From Haliclona indistincta (lineage: Eukaryota > Porifera > Demospongiae > Haplosclerida > Chalinidae): a stretch of DNA of 64,000 bases. The stretch is taken from the NCBI GenBank assembly GCA_964017065.1, contig OZ024790.1, positions 11,391,429 to 11,455,428 on the forward strand, in the 5' to 3' direction. The translations under genes and the position numbers were made by a program. A model generated the notes under the pieces. It was not told the origin of the DNA, did not search any database, and saw only the letters and a list, made by a program, of their open reading frames with translations. Below are positions 48,541 through 60,800 of the stretch, in pieces (position 1 is the stretch's first letter; every line of letters starts with the position of its first letter).

Positions 48541-49917
48541 TTAGAAGGTTTTGTTCAAATTGTCTAGTATATGGTTGCACTGCTTTGCAAGACCGTACTT
48601 CTCTATTGCTAGACGTTCACAAGCTTCTCCCTTTGTGCTCTTCCAATCTTCCTCAAGTGCCTTCAAGATGGCGGCAGTAAGTCCTGCTGTGAATTCCTCT
48701 TTATCCTCGAGAGTGCCTACTTCAGGCACTAGGAAGCCGACATCATGTGACACAAAGTCTCTCGGACCGCCGGAATCAGCACCGATGACAGGCGTACGAC
48801 ACGCCATGCATTCAAGGAATATCAATCCGAAAGCTTCTCTCTGAGACGGACAAACACCAAGATCAGACACATTGTATAGCTTGGCTATTTCTGGATGAGT
48901 CCGGTGACCGAGAAAGTAAGCATGCTTTAACCCCTTCTCCCTAGCCATGTCCTGGTACAGTTTTTGATCTTCAAGAGGCCCGGTACCACAGACAATTGTG
49001 GCTACTTTTTTGCCTTGCTTTCTGCCCCAAGCTTCGTACTCTACAGCTGACGCCAACAAGCAATCTAGTCTCTTTAAAGGAGCAAATTTTCCACAAAAAG
49101 TGATGACCTTGTCTAAATCACCAGGTATTGATATAGGTGACTCTGTGCTTCCCTCATATGGAACGGTAGTGAACGAAGGTAGTATTTCACTTCTTTTAGC
49201 AGACGGGTCATACTTGAATACATTAGTGTTGATACCATTCGGTGAAGCAACAATTCGATTTGCCGGAAACTCAGGGAAGACCTTTTGAAAGGCATCAATT
49301 TGTTGGACGGAGAGAGGCAGTACAACGTGCACTGGGCCATCAGGTGTGAACACAGCTTCACGTTGCATGAATGGATGAAAGCGCATTGGAAATTCAGTGG
49401 GATTCTCCTTCCCTAGTTCTAGGATAAACATTCTCATGGCAGTACCGTGCACGAACACCCCCAGTAGTATGTCAGGTTTGCCTGCAGCTTTACGTCGAGC
49501 TAGGACGTCCTTCATCACGACAGGGTTCAAGAAGCAGTGGTGAGCCAACGCATGTGTAAAACACTGACCCGTTTCATTCTCACACTTTTCCATAAAATTG
49601 TACACAGCATCGCCAAGGCGCTGTCTGTAGGCATCAAAATCGGCTTCGGACATTGTGTGCCACCTGTATGAACTAACAGGAGAGACAGACTCGCATATCG
49701 GTATGTCGTGATCTAGTTTGAACACTTCGTAATCTTTGCTCTCCGAGTATTGTGTTCGAGAAGGCCACATCGACCAAGAGGAACATCCTTCCATCGTGTT
49801 GTAGGTTATGTGAAGAGCCTCGTGTACAATACCACTGCCCGGGGCAAAGCTGCCTTGTGTCTGCCAGTTGTTGGTGCCCAATTGAAACACCATCGCTCTG
49901 CTCCCTAGTCCAGACAT
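48541..49917 (-). CDS. Intronless GT4-family (GT-B fold) glycosyltransferase
   Basis: One uninterrupted 458-aa frame from the ATG at 49917 to a stop at 48541. The C-terminal half has the classic GT4 layout: VITFCGKFAPLKRLDCLL, VATIVCGTGPLED, YFLGHRTHPEIAKLYNVSDL, and the E-x7-E motif EAFGLIFLE (about 361-369) followed by CMACRTPVIGADSGGPRDFV. The N-terminal half includes FAPGSGIVHEALHI, HALAHHCFLNPVVMKDVL and HGTAMRMF, consistent with the acceptor domain. GT4 retaining enzymes use nucleotide sugars, but the donor and acceptor here cannot be read. No signal peptide or membrane helix is seen, so it is probably cytosolic. It is the only intron-free gene here besides the GTPase gene and I know no close animal family member; bacterial or algal acquisition, or retroposition, are possible. 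Its base composition is not visibly different from its neighbours. Confidence 0.85.
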   Translation of the reverse strand: MSGLGSRAMVFQLGTNNWQTQGSFAPGSGIVHEALHITYNTMEGCSSWSMWPSRTQYSESKDYEVFKLDHDIPICESVSPVSSYRWHTMSEADFDAYRQRLGDAVYNFMEKCENETGQCFTHALAHHCFLNPVVMKDVLARRKAAGKPDILLGVFVHGTAMRMFILELGKENPTEFPMRFHPFMQREAVFTPDGPVHVVLPLSVQQIDAFQKVFPEFPANRIVASPNGINTNVFKYDPSAKRSEILPSFTTVPYEGSTESPISIPGDLDKVITFCGKFAPLKRLDCLLASAVEYEAWGRKQGKKVATIVCGTGPLEDQKLYQDMAREKGLKHAYFLGHRTHPEIAKLYNVSDLGVCPSQREAFGLIFLECMACRTPVIGADSGGPRDFVSHDVGFLVPEVGTLEDKEEFTAGLTAAILKALEEDWKSTKGEACERLAIEKYGLAKQCNHILDNLNKTF

Positions 49918-50098
49918 CGCAGCAGCAACACTGAGAGATCGAGGTTCTGATTATGATTTCAGAAAGGCGTGGCTAATTATTATGACGCATAACTATTTGG
50001 CGCACTTTTTGAAAACTATAGTACAGTCATACATGACAACTCTGATTTTAAAATAGATATAAAATTTGCTAAGTGTCTCTGCTATCTCAAACAATAAG
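49918..50098. promoter_or_regulatory. GT4 upstream region and HMGCS 3' flank
   Basis: A 181-bp gap between two genes in the same orientation. It must hold the HMGCS 3' UTR end and the GT4 promoter, or the two could be co-transcribed. No motif beyond AT-richness was recognised. Confidence 0.3.
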
Positions 50099-52296
50099 TT
50101 AAGCTGTATTTACAGCTGCTCTAATGGGAGCAGCCAATGGAGGAATAGAAGAAGGCAAAGGGTTGGGAGGAACTCTCTTGTAGGTTCGTCTGAACATGTC
50201 ATCCACTAGTGTGAGGTAGTAAGTGCCAGGCGCCAAGTCATCAGGTGAAGACACAGGTTCATACGAAGACTTGTGGTGCGTGTCCTCGCGTAGTTTCATG
50301 ACGGCTTCAAACTCTGAGGGAGTGAGTACTTTTCTAGCCTTCAAGCGTGCTGGAACGTCTGACAGTTTCGCCATCAGTGAAGAGAGAGGAGAAGAAGGAG
50401 AACAATCATCTGAGATACGCAGACAGTACAGAGAACTGGCTAGTCCTGATCCATAGGAGAACATCACTACACGCTTGCCTGCCACATCAGAGGGTTGGTT
50501 ACTGTAGAAATGAAAATGAAAACATTATTTTTTACCTGTGCTGCAATTTCAAGCTTGGAAATTTAAAAAAGCATTTTATGAGTCTGCAAAAAGCAATCCT
50601 TAGCCAAAAATGAATCCTGGTTATCAAGACATAACACAAAATGGCTGTTTACAGTGCATTTTGTCAATAGTGTATCTTACCAGGCTAATAAAGACGCCAG
50701 CCCTCCGTAGACTGAAGCAGTGTACATGTTGCCCACTTCCCTCCCCAACAAAGTGCTGGTGAAGGTTTTAGCCTTGTACAAGGTCTCACTGGCTTTAACC
50801 ATTGCTCTCTCAACCTCCTTGTCGTACAACGTGTCCTGCAGAGTCCTGCCCCTGTAATTAAACCAATAAAATATTCATTATTACGAGGCACACCATAATC
50901 TCAACAACAATCATAGCATCATTGAGCAACCAACCTGTACTTCTCCAAGCCGGCATACTTCCCACCATCCCCGGTTTCCGGAGTAGATTCTTTCAAAAAA
51001 TCATTCAGCATCAGTCGAGCAAGACTCTTCTGGACCAGCTTGGTGAACGGAGAATGAAAGCAGAAGTACTCAGCTGAATCGAGAGTGAAGTTGGCGCCTT
51101 TGGACGATGATTTTTGAGCAAGCTGTTCATAGCACTTGTCCAGTGCATTCAGATAACAAGAGATGGACAGTTTTCCGTCAACAACTGGGAATTCAGAGCT
51201 CAGATTTGGCTTGTAGAAGTCATACACGTGCTCCATATGAATAGCCCGCATACCTACATACAGAAATAATGACGGTTTGAGCAACTTACAAACACTTTGT
51301 TTTGTATAACTCGATAGCCTTGCCCATCGAGTTATACAAAAACTCGAGAGGCAAGGCAAAGCAGGGTAAGTTTTTAAAGCAAAGTAGGGTAAGTATAAAT
51401 CTTAGTGTTATCACTTCCTTCCTTTAAGTTTAAGTATGGGCACTTAGATCATTTGCAATAATGAATTAAGGTATGTAAAATACACCATATTGGAAGAAAT
51501 TAGGTGTACAAGTAGCAGCACTTGTACTGTCATGCCGTAGGCAAAGCTAGGCCCATGATAAAGGATATAAAATTAAATTATCACTGTAAAAATGAGCATT
51601 TCCTACATACCAAAGCCCCTAAATGGAATGAACCACTATTGTGACACACACACACACACACAGACCTCTTTCCAAGATGATTGGAGCGTTTGGACCAATG
51701 AGCATAGCCACAGCTCCCGCCCCGCCAGTTGGCCGAGCATTTCCACTAGCATAAACAGCTATATCGGCACAAACCACTAGACCAAAACGACCTGCAAGAA
51801 TGAGTAAACACAAAACATAAACACAATGGTTTTTGAAGAGATTTGTCATCTCACCGTCCCAAGCACTGCTTTCTACCCACGCAACAGAGTTGAAGAGTGC
51901 CTGTGTTCCTCCGAAGCAGGCATTGGTCGTGTCGATGCCCTCAATGTTGGTATTACCACTCTCAGTGAATAGCTTCATCAGCACTGTCTTCACTGATTTA
52001 GACTTGTCGATGATGGTTTCCGTACCAACCTCCATACGACCGATATCCGAATACGAGACGTTGTTCTTATCCATCAGACTCTGGACTACCGTCAGCGCCA
52101 GGGAATGGATGTCTTCTCGATCGGTGCAGAAGCCCATGTTAGTCTGCCCAAGACCAATCGTGTACTTGCCTGCGCCACACTGGTCGTGTTTCTCGAGTTC
52201 GACCTGATCCACGCAAACAGAGGGAAAGTACACCTCCATAGCAACGATGCCGACATTATTGGGCCAGCGTCCTTCCTTCAGCGACTGTGTAGCCAT
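50099..52296 (-). CDS. HMGCS1: Hydroxymethylglutaryl-CoA synthase (cytosolic type)
   Basis: Five exons: 51855-52296, 51666-51791, 50935-51253, 50681-50851, 50099-50501; 486 aa. It condenses acetyl-CoA with acetoacetyl-CoA to HMG-CoA. The catalytic triad is visible: Glu93 ([18 protein letters not shown]), nucleophile Cys127 ([18 protein letters not shown]) and His256 ([19 protein letters not shown]). Other family blocks are [68 protein letters not shown] and the end domain [15 protein letters not shown]. There is no mitochondrial presequence, so it is the cytosolic mevalonate-pathway form. It shares a 385-bp upstream region with SPTLC1 and is followed on the same strand by the GT4 gene. Confidence 0.96.
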
Positions 52297-52681
52297 ATTT
52301 ACTCGGTCAGCAGTGAGCAGTGTTTGTAGATATTCTGGTGGTGAAGTGTGATCGATGGTCTATTCCGCCTCAAATCATGACAAACATTCACACGCCACCA
52401 GTGGAACAGTCCATGAAACACGTTCGCACCACTGCCTCAGACGATACTAAACATGCGAGTATAGAGAACGAGCTGCAATGATAACATTCATGGGACTAGT
52501 CGAGCATGTGGCAAGTCTATTCACAAGAGGCGTGTCTCAGTGGGTGTGCTCAGTCTAAATTTTTGATTGGGGGCGTGTCTTCATGAGTTCGAGCTAGCTA
52601 GCTCGAGAGGTGAGTTTCCATCTCCAAAACTCTAAGAAACGTTGCCTATCATCATCCAGGCGACACACGGATCTCTCAGCT
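52297..52681. promoter_or_regulatory. Shared upstream region HMGCS1 / SPTLC1
   Basis: 385 bp lie between the start codons. Near SPTLC1 there is GATTGG (inverted CCAAT) at 52564 joined to GGGGCGTG, a second GGCGTGTCTC at about 52530, and a perfect 16-bp palindrome CGAGCTAGCTAGCTCG at 52590-52605. These look like promoter elements serving both directions; factor identity is not determined. I looked for a sterol-regulatory-element consensus and found only a poor match. Confidence 0.5.
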
Positions 52682-53792
52682 ATGGATAAGGACAATGGCT
52701 ACACAGTATTCACCATTTTTGACGCTTTCTGGACGTACGCGGCAGAGGTGAGAACTGACAAGAAATGGCGCCTAATGCTGCATATTTGACCTGTCTTTGT
52801 ATCTCCACGCAGGCGCCGACCTACCACATCATACTAGAGGTTCTATTAGTGCTCTGGATAACGTACCTGTTGCTCTTCTCGAAACAGTACCATCCGGAGC
52901 GAGATAGAAAACCAACCAAAAAGGTCAGCAAGTGTGTTGACACTCGTAGTATTATGTAACAGAGGTCGTGTGGGTATTGTACTATTATAGGAAGAAGAGG
53001 AGCTGATAGAGGAATGGCAGCCAGAGCCACTGGTACCCAACATCTACCCTACAGATAGGACTGTCTTGACTAGTCCTGTAGTCACTGGGTAAGTGGTGCA
53101 TGTTTGGGAGGACTCAGACAGTTCACCTTAAAAGGACTGAGATTGTTCGATTTGCAAGCTGGCTGTGCCTCACTAAGGCACAGTACAGGGATTGCAAGTT
53201 GCTTGACCGAAAATTTGCTGCTAGCGCATGCGCACAGTACATTATCTGTACAATTTTAGTATAAAGAAACACGTGATGGGCAGGAAGCAGTTTGGTCAAG
53301 TCTCAGGTCAAGCAACCAGCAATCCCCTGTAGCACAGGTTCAGGTGGGACTGCCCACACCTGCAGTGGGAGGGCACAGTCAGTATTCTTATGAGCTCTTA
53401 GTCTGCTGTTCCAAAAGTTGCATTGTTTCTTGACCATAATAATTAATAGCACGTTGCCTCTGTTGTAAAAGTACATCATGATGCAATAAAATTATACTCT
53501 TTCTTTCACTCCAGTCTTGCTGGTGCCCATGTAACTGTTGATGGGAAGGAATGCCTCAACTTTGGTACGTACAACTTTCTCGGACTATTGGATAAGAAGA
53601 GAATACACGTAAGTAGTGTCTGAGTGTACTTGTTTGGCTGAGAGCATTGTTTGGCTGAGAGCATTGTTGGCTGGTATTGATTGTGCTCTTGTAGGATGTC
53701 GCAGCTAACACTATTCGTAAGTATGGAGTCGGGTCATGTGGGCCTCGTGGATTCTTTGGAACTGTTGGTGAGAAGTGTGTGTGTGTACGTGT

Positions 53793-53837
<45 letters not shown>

Positions 53838-56800
53838 GGTGTGTGTATGGGTGTGTGTGTGTGTGTATGGGTGTGTGTGTGGGTGATAAGTGTGATGTGT
53901 GCTTGTGTGATTGGTGGTTGTTCTGGTGTATAGATGTTCATCTCCAGCTGGAGGAACAGCTAGCAACTTTCACAAAGACCGAGGAAGCTATCCTCTACTC
54001 GTATGGATTTGCAGCTATCTCCAGCGCCATACCAGCTTACTCAAAGAGAAACGATGTCATCTTTTGGTGAGTGAAGTAGAATTGTGATGTTTTAAAAGTC
54101 CATTGCTCCGTGATTTTATTCCTTATCCTCATTCCCATGCTCCGTGTGTTATCCTCATTCCCATGCTGTAGTGATGAAGGAGTGTGCTTTCCCATTCAGA
54201 AGGGACTAGTTGCTTCGCGCAGTAAGGTCATATATTTCAAACACAACGACATGCAAGATCTAGAGAGACTAATCGAAGAACAGATAAAGCTTGATAAAAA
54301 GGTACGCAGCCGTGCAGGTTGGTAGAATTTGTAGTGAATTTTGGTATTTTCCAGAATCCAGCGAAGGCAAAGAAAATGCGTAAATTCATTGTAGCTGAAG
54401 GATTGTATCTCAACTATGGGGACCTGGCACCTCTACCAAAAATGGTAAAATCTGTGTACTGTTTTTCAGTATACTCATAGTATACTAACTGTGTTCCAGT
54501 ATATTCATAGTATACTAACTGTGTGTTTCAGTATATTCCTAGTATACTAACTGCGTTTCAGTATATTTATAGTATACTAACTGTGTGTTTCAGTATACTC
54601 TTAATGTTGAGTACTTTTTGGTTGCTAGGTTGAGTTCAGAAACAAGTATCGTATTCCGATAATTCTGGAGGAGAGTCTGTCATTTGGTGTTCTCGGTAAA
54701 ACTGGCCGTGGAGCAGTGGAACACTTTGGACTCAACGTCAGTATAATAATTATAACTTAGCTAAACAAATTTAAGAACAAGGCTTCAAATTTTGATGTAT
54801 ACGGTAAATTTGCCTTGAGCACTCATCCTGACTTGCATATAACAGGTTGATTTTCCGTTTTGATATGCCCCTGTACTAAGAAGTAGTGTGTGAAATTTCA
54901 TGTCTCAAAAAACCCTCAAATTTTATAGTACTCGTCTTGAGAACTTCATTTGTGTGTTTTATGGAACATTTTTTACACCTCTCCAGCCTAAAGATGTCGA
55001 TATTATCTGTGCCTCGATGAACATGTCTATGGGATGCATGGGTGGATTCTGTGCCGGGAAATCGTTCATCGTCGATCACCAGCGCTTGTCCGGCCTCGGC
55101 TACTGCTTCAGTGCTTCTCTACCACCTCTGTTAGCCAGCAGTGCAATGGAGGCACTCACCATCATGGACGAGTCTCCTGAGCTGTTTCAACGTGTGAGAG
55201 ATAAATCACGTCAACTGAGAGAACTACTGAATGAGTGAGTCAATGGTACCGTACAATACCATCTAGATAATCATTTGGAAATTGGAATACTGCTATTCGT
55301 AATTTTTTTGTATAAAAGTGGGTTTGTGTGTTTAATTTTTTCACTAGGACGGATGACGAAAATATATTATTGCCGAGCGCCTTAGCGCGAGGCATTTGAT
55401 CGCGTAGTACAGTTTCGAAATTGTATGTTTGTATGTATAATATATATATGTCACGTTTTGGAACCCGCGGGGTCTCGGGGTCTACTTGACGTTCTTTCAT
55501 AAACACTACGTTCTTTAATAACCATCCATTAAAATGGACGACAGCGATTTGCCCAGAGACAGCGATTCGTCAGACTCACTCGTCAGCACTACCGCCGATG
55601 CTTTAGCAAGATCCAGGGCTTTGGCACGGGAGAGAAAGCGCAGGTGTAGAAGAGTTAATTATAGGTAATATGCCTATTGGTCTCATCACTGCGCGAGGCA
55701 AATTCATGCTGTAAGTATACCTAGTATCATATGGTCTGAGTATTTCATCCAGTATGCAAGGTTTTGAAGCTTTTGTTGGTTGTCAAGTGTCAACTTATCA
55801 TGATTATGAACAGCTGGTCTCAGTTACTATACAGCTGCAGGACACACATAATGAGACTAGCCTTGCTCTCATTATGTGCTTCCAACAGCTGTCTTATAAT
55901 AGTGTAGATACAGTAGCCACATAAGTGATTTAGAGTGTTGAGGGAATGGTTGTGTGTGATATGCACAAAATTGCACATGGAGACATGATAGTAGGGTAGC
56001 AGTAGCTTTTGGATGGTCAGTCTAGAGACTGGGTGATACACATGTACAGTACATGATGTGCTTTGGTTTAAATCTGTGCTTATTCTCTAGTGTTGAGGGG
56101 ATGGTTGTGTGTGGAATGGAGAGCTGTCCTCTGATTCACCTGAGGCTACAGCAGTCCAAGGGCTCTCTTGCCGAGGACCAACAGCTGGTGGAGAGTATTG
56201 TAGGCGAGTGTCTTGCTAATGGACTGGCAGTGGTGTCCGCCAAGTACTTGGAACAAGAGGAGCGCAACCAACCACCACCAAGGTAGAAACACTAGAATGT
56301 GGTGCAGTTAGTTGTGATACAGTAACATAATGGTGTACCTTCTAAAAGTCCTTGAATGCTTAGTTTCAGTTAACGTTTGCTAAACCTACACTCCTTCACT
56401 GGCTTTTACCGCCCCAGCATAAATTAAATCTCTCTCAGAGGCCCTGTACTATACTAAACCTGACAGTAGCAGTACATAACATAAGCATATAAATTTTCGC
56501 CATGTAAATTTCACATTTTTTGATCAATTAAAAAAAATTGTTGCTACTTTATGGATTGAGCTCAGAGCACCCATGGAAAACATGAAAATTTTTGTTGTGC
56601 AAAATTTCAACATTTTATGGTATACATTCACCTTTTGTTTCTAAATAATAGTTAGACAGCGAGTCTGAGGATCTGTGCGATTTAGAAACCCGAGGCCCGT
56701 TGCTATGGTGTCCGAGCGTAGCGAGGACACTATAGCAACGGGCCGAGGGTTTCTAAACCGCATGGATCCGATTGGACGAGCTGTCTAACTTATTTAGAGT

Positions 56801-57544
56801 CTACTAGGTTACCTGTTTTGTAAACACACTTGCAGGTCAACATGTCTGACTAGAGCACGATGCTGACTGCTCTGTCTGTGCGGCGAACTAGCTGATTCAA
56901 CATAAACAAAGCTTCTAGTTCGATGTAGGACGAACGGCAGTACTACTGACCTGCAACCAGCAAGTGTCGCCGAGAAAAGATCGACCAGAACGATCGCGCT
57001 CGAGCTATTGATGGTCGTAGCAGCATGGCAGGGGAGGAGCGCCAGGCTATATATAGGGTGGAGCTTGTGGCAATATGGCAAGTGACCTGCGAACGAGTAA
57101 TACCAAGGAATACTTCGGTACCTGGGACATCAGCGTTCAGCGCTGCTTAGTTAGCATTCCATACTTTGGTGAGCGTCTCTGGACTAATACAGTGTCCTTC
57201 GACTTCGAAGCTGTAAGAAACGCATGTATACTGAGCCCATTACAGCAAACACACACTCCATTCTTTGCTTATTTCTGAACGCCTGAGGGTACACTTAGAG
57301 CTTCGCTAGCGTGACTCTACAGGAATTAGAGTCACGCTGTTGACCAATCATATTACAGTATTTCAAATTAGTAGACTCTAAGTGGTTGTGTAGCTACAGT
57401 AGACAACTTTCAGTCACCAATTACACTCGTCTTTCCTCTCTTCCTCTCAGTATAAGGTTGGCAGTGTGCTGTGAACACACGGACCAGGAACTGACTGAAG
57501 CAGCTGACATCATCAAAGCAGCTGCCGCCAAGATTATCCAATAG
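52682..57544 (+). CDS. SPTLC1: Serine palmitoyltransferase subunit 1
   Basis: Twelve exons: 52682-52747, 52813-52923, 52991-53088, 53515-53608, 53695-53767, 53934-54066, 54172-54301, 54355-54444, 54629-54736, 54987-55234, 56091-56282, 57451-57544; 478 aa against 473 in human. With SPTLC2 it condenses serine and palmitoyl-CoA, the first step of sphingolipid synthesis, in the ER. Residues 24-45 form the N-terminal membrane helix ([17 protein letters not shown]). The AOS-family fold follows: [78 protein letters not shown] and [19 protein letters not shown]. The PLP lysine is absent, as in all SPTLC1 subunits. Cys138 in GSCGPRG corresponds to human Cys133. Intron 11 is 1.2 kb and intron 10 0.9 kb, both holding repeats. 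Confidence 0.96.
53780..53883. repeat. (GT)n / TATGGGTG microsatellite
   Basis: About 100 bp of GT repeats with interspersed ATGGGT, starting a dozen bases after the exon 53695-53767 donor of SPTLC1. Thr/His-rich open frames on the other strand are artefacts. Confidence 0.95.
54465..54601. repeat. Tandem repeat of cryptic acceptor-like units
   Basis: About four units of roughly 33 bp, each with AGTATACTAACTGTG and then TTCAGTATAT. TACTAAC equals the consensus branch-point motif and TTTCAG an acceptor, so each unit carries both splice signals. The array ends 27 bp before the real acceptor of SPTLC1 exon 54629-54736. Confidence 0.85.
55534..55664 (+). other. Exon-like open frame inside SPTLC1 intron 10
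   Basis: An ATG-started frame of 43 codons runs into a GTAATA donor (TATAG/gtaata). It encodes an acidic/Ser start ([16 protein letters not shown]) and a basic Arg-rich end ([14 protein letters not shown]). It is preceded by AT-rich DNA and a CG-rich segment (GAACCCGCGGGGTCTCGGGG) and flanked by GCGCGAGGCA repeats at 55388 and 55692. I found no continuing exon. It may be the first exon of a gene or element captured by a repeat; no function is assigned. Confidence 0.35.
56651..56788. repeat. Palindromic element in SPTLC1 intron 11
   Basis: Ends GTTAGACAGC and GCTGTCTAAC are perfect inverses, and the arms continue with GATTTAGAAACC, GGCCCGTTGCTAT and GTGTCC on both sides of a short centre (GAGCGTAGCGAG). 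Arms are about 63 bp with moderate divergence. A second inverted pair, AGAGTCTACT (56798) and AGTAGACTCT (about 57370), suggests another, larger element next to it. Confidence 0.85.
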
Positions 57545-57843
57545 AAATATTTTAATTGAAAAAAATCCACAAGTTTGACTATACAATTACAACTAAATTT
57601 TTATGAACATGGTTGCAAATAATTATAAATGTGAACCACATGAATGCAAAAATTATTAATTTTTTAGACAATAATCAGGAAATTGTATGGTAGCTAGTAT
57701 ACAACAATTAGTAGATCATAAAACGTTATAGAAAGTCACTAAAATAACATGGGACACGAATCAGGGTTAGTTACAATATTAATTTGTTAAAATCAATAAT
57801 AATTTTATACATAGACACACAATGGCTAAGCGTTCAGGGTCAA

Positions 57844-60800
57844 TCAGGATTTTCTAAACGGATTCATTCTGTCAAAGAGGCTTTTCCACATACTCTTTTC
57901 CTCCACTGTTTCTTCTTCAACGAAAAGAGGACCTTGTTGTCCTCTAGGATTTTTCATCAATTCGGACACAATCTCTGCTTGTTTTCGAACTCCTTCGAGT
58001 GCTTTGATTCTGTCCAAATAACGAGGTCTAGCTGCACTCTTTTCAGATTCTATCAGAAGGTCGATGTATTCAACCTCCGTGAGATGATTCGGCTTTAATG
58101 CAATCTCTTGCAAGCGCTCTATGCTTGTACGTACTTGATCTATTTTACGCAAGACAGCCGTGTTCATTGCGGCTAATTCTTTTTTCATTTGTACGATCAC
58201 ACCTTCCACCTCCTCTTTATTGGATAAAGCTGACTCATATCGCTTCTTCAGGTCGTGGGAAGTTCTGATTTCCACTTCATCGACAGTGTCAAATTTGTAA
58301 GGAGTGTTATAATGTACTCTCCATGAGCAATTACCAGGACAGACACCACATTCAGCATTCCAGGTACCTCCATTTCTGCTCATTGCTGAACAGTGTATTT
58401 TGTCTTCATGAATAGCAAAAGCGCAAAAATCGTGACAAGTATAGTTACATGTGAGGCAATTTGTAGTGACTTTTCCTGGCGGAAGGTTTATCTTTCGCTG
58501 CTTCGCTACTTTGACTTGGTAAGTAAAGTCTTTATTGGTGAGGATATCGGCTTCTCGATCTTTTAGAACATGTCTTTCTTGTCGTAACTCATCAATCTTT
58601 GCCAAACCTGCATTGATTTGTGGTTGCAATCCCTTAACAGCTGTTTCTAGTATCTCTCGTTCTTGCATAACTTCTCTGGTTTGCTGCAGACTTTGAGCTT
58701 TTGCAGTTGAAAATGTACTGAAGAACTCATTGAAACTTTTGACACCCATTTTCCAGAACATGCTATCAAATTCATCATCTTGTGGTGATTTTGTAGCAAA
58801 AAGTGCAGAATTGTTGAACTTAAAGAATGCTTTTGAAGGTACATTAGCAGCCTTTATTGCATCAAGAACAGGAGGTCGCATTCCATCAGCAAAAGTGATC
58901 ATCAGAAAGATATTGTCAGCTACATCTTTGCCAAAGACAGAGAGAATGGAGTCAAATACGTATTGTTGTGTTGGTGTTAGTCTTGCCAGAGGGGCCTGAG
59001 TAACAAAACCAATCCCATGTAGCTGGTCAATACCTTCAGCTCCAGCTATAGAAAATAGTTCCTTGATCTGGCTTACAATATACTTGTCTCTGTCTAGTCC
59101 TTCGGTGTCACCAAATCCTGGAGTGTCAATGACTGTAAGAGTGTAATCGAGAGAAGAATTGTTTTTGTAGAAAGTATAGGCAGTGATGTTCATAGTCTGG
59201 CTCTTTGACTGATCTTGTGAAGTAGACTCAGCAATTAATTTATAACGACATTCATCTTCCCAGCTAACACCCATGATGTAATTGGCCATTCCATTTATCA
59301 GAGTAGTTTTTCCTGCTCCAGTGGCTCCTATTACCATGAGTACCTTGTGTGGAACACCCAAGTTACGTTCTTGGCAGGTGCATGCTGCTTTGCTGACATC
59401 ATGGGATCCGACATGAACCTTAAGAATATCTTTCTTTCTCATGACACAATGTGTTGGTAATATATAGGTTGGAGGATTGCTTCCTGGAATTGGTTTAAGA
59501 CCTTCGTAAACCTTTGCACCCCAAGGCATAATCTTTGCTGCAAATGGATCACTGATTTCACCATACGAGCTTGTCCCAGCAGAAGTTACCGCAGCAACTT
59601 TGAATACATAGTGCCTATTTTGAGCAGCAGAAAACACAATATTTTCCGTAACACCGCTAGTCTTCAGAGGATGCCAAATGTGTGGTTGTTCATCAGTTTC
59701 TTGATACATGACAGAGTAGTACTCAATGCCAGCATAATTTGGTCGCAGCCACTTCACTTTAAATTTTTGGTAAGTTACGTTGTCGACAGTAGGCTTCCCT
59801 GATGGTGGAGGCAGTTTGGTTTCAATGGGATCAGTCAATTCACTGTCAGGGCCAGGTCCCACAGTGGTTTCTGCCCTCACCTTAAAAAAATAGACTGTTT
59901 TGGGTTCTAATCTACGCAAGTTGCACCTCTCTATAGAGGAGGATATTCTGTAAGAATTCCAGCTATCATCTGGATCATCCACTGTGCGAAAGAAAATTGT
60001 ATAACCCTTGACAGTGTCAGCACCGTGTTCAGGTCTGTCCCATGCTAGCTCGATGCTGCTGTGAGTTATCTCAGAAGCACATGGCTTACCTGGTCGACTG
60101 ATAGGCAATACAGTCTTTATTACATCACTGGGCTCACTTTCCGGACTAGGTCCTGCAGCAGATTCAGCTCTTACTTTGAAAGTATATATTGTATTGGGAC
60201 TAAGGCAAGACAATATAGTATGCTCTTCTTGAGTACGTGATTCAAATGGCTTACCACCACGAGAACGAAAAGTAATGGTGTATGACCGGACAAGCTCAGC
60301 TCCGTGTTTAGGCTTTCCCCATGCCAGATGCAGGCTGTTATGGGTTATGTTTGAGGCTTGTGGCTTACCTGGTTGATCAGGTGGCAATGTAATCACACAT
60401 TCTTTACTGCCTTGACTACAGCCTGGAGTGGTTTCTGCTCTCACTTTTAAGCAATAAGTTGTTCCCGGAACAAGATTAGCCAACAAAAAATTCTGATTAG
60501 CATCCGGAGTGGTTTGTAATGACCACTGATCTGGTGGATCACTCTTAGAGCGGTAACTGAGGGTGTAAGAGTTGACATTTTCAGCTCCATATTTGGGTTT
60601 ATCCCATTTTAATTGAATGCTATTAGAGAATAAAACAGATGCTTGTAGACGACTTGGTTGATCAGGTAGCTTAAACGGAGTGGCAAAAGCATCTTCATAC
60701 AGTACTACAAAATCAAATTCATTGGCATCAGCTGCTTCAATATCGCTGTTTGTGACAATGTATTTTACTGCATTATTTTGTCTGCCATTGGTATCTACAA

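Noticed and set aside
53556..53966. Thr/His-rich minus-strand frames
   Set aside because: They are created by the (GT)n microsatellite in an SPTLC1 intron.
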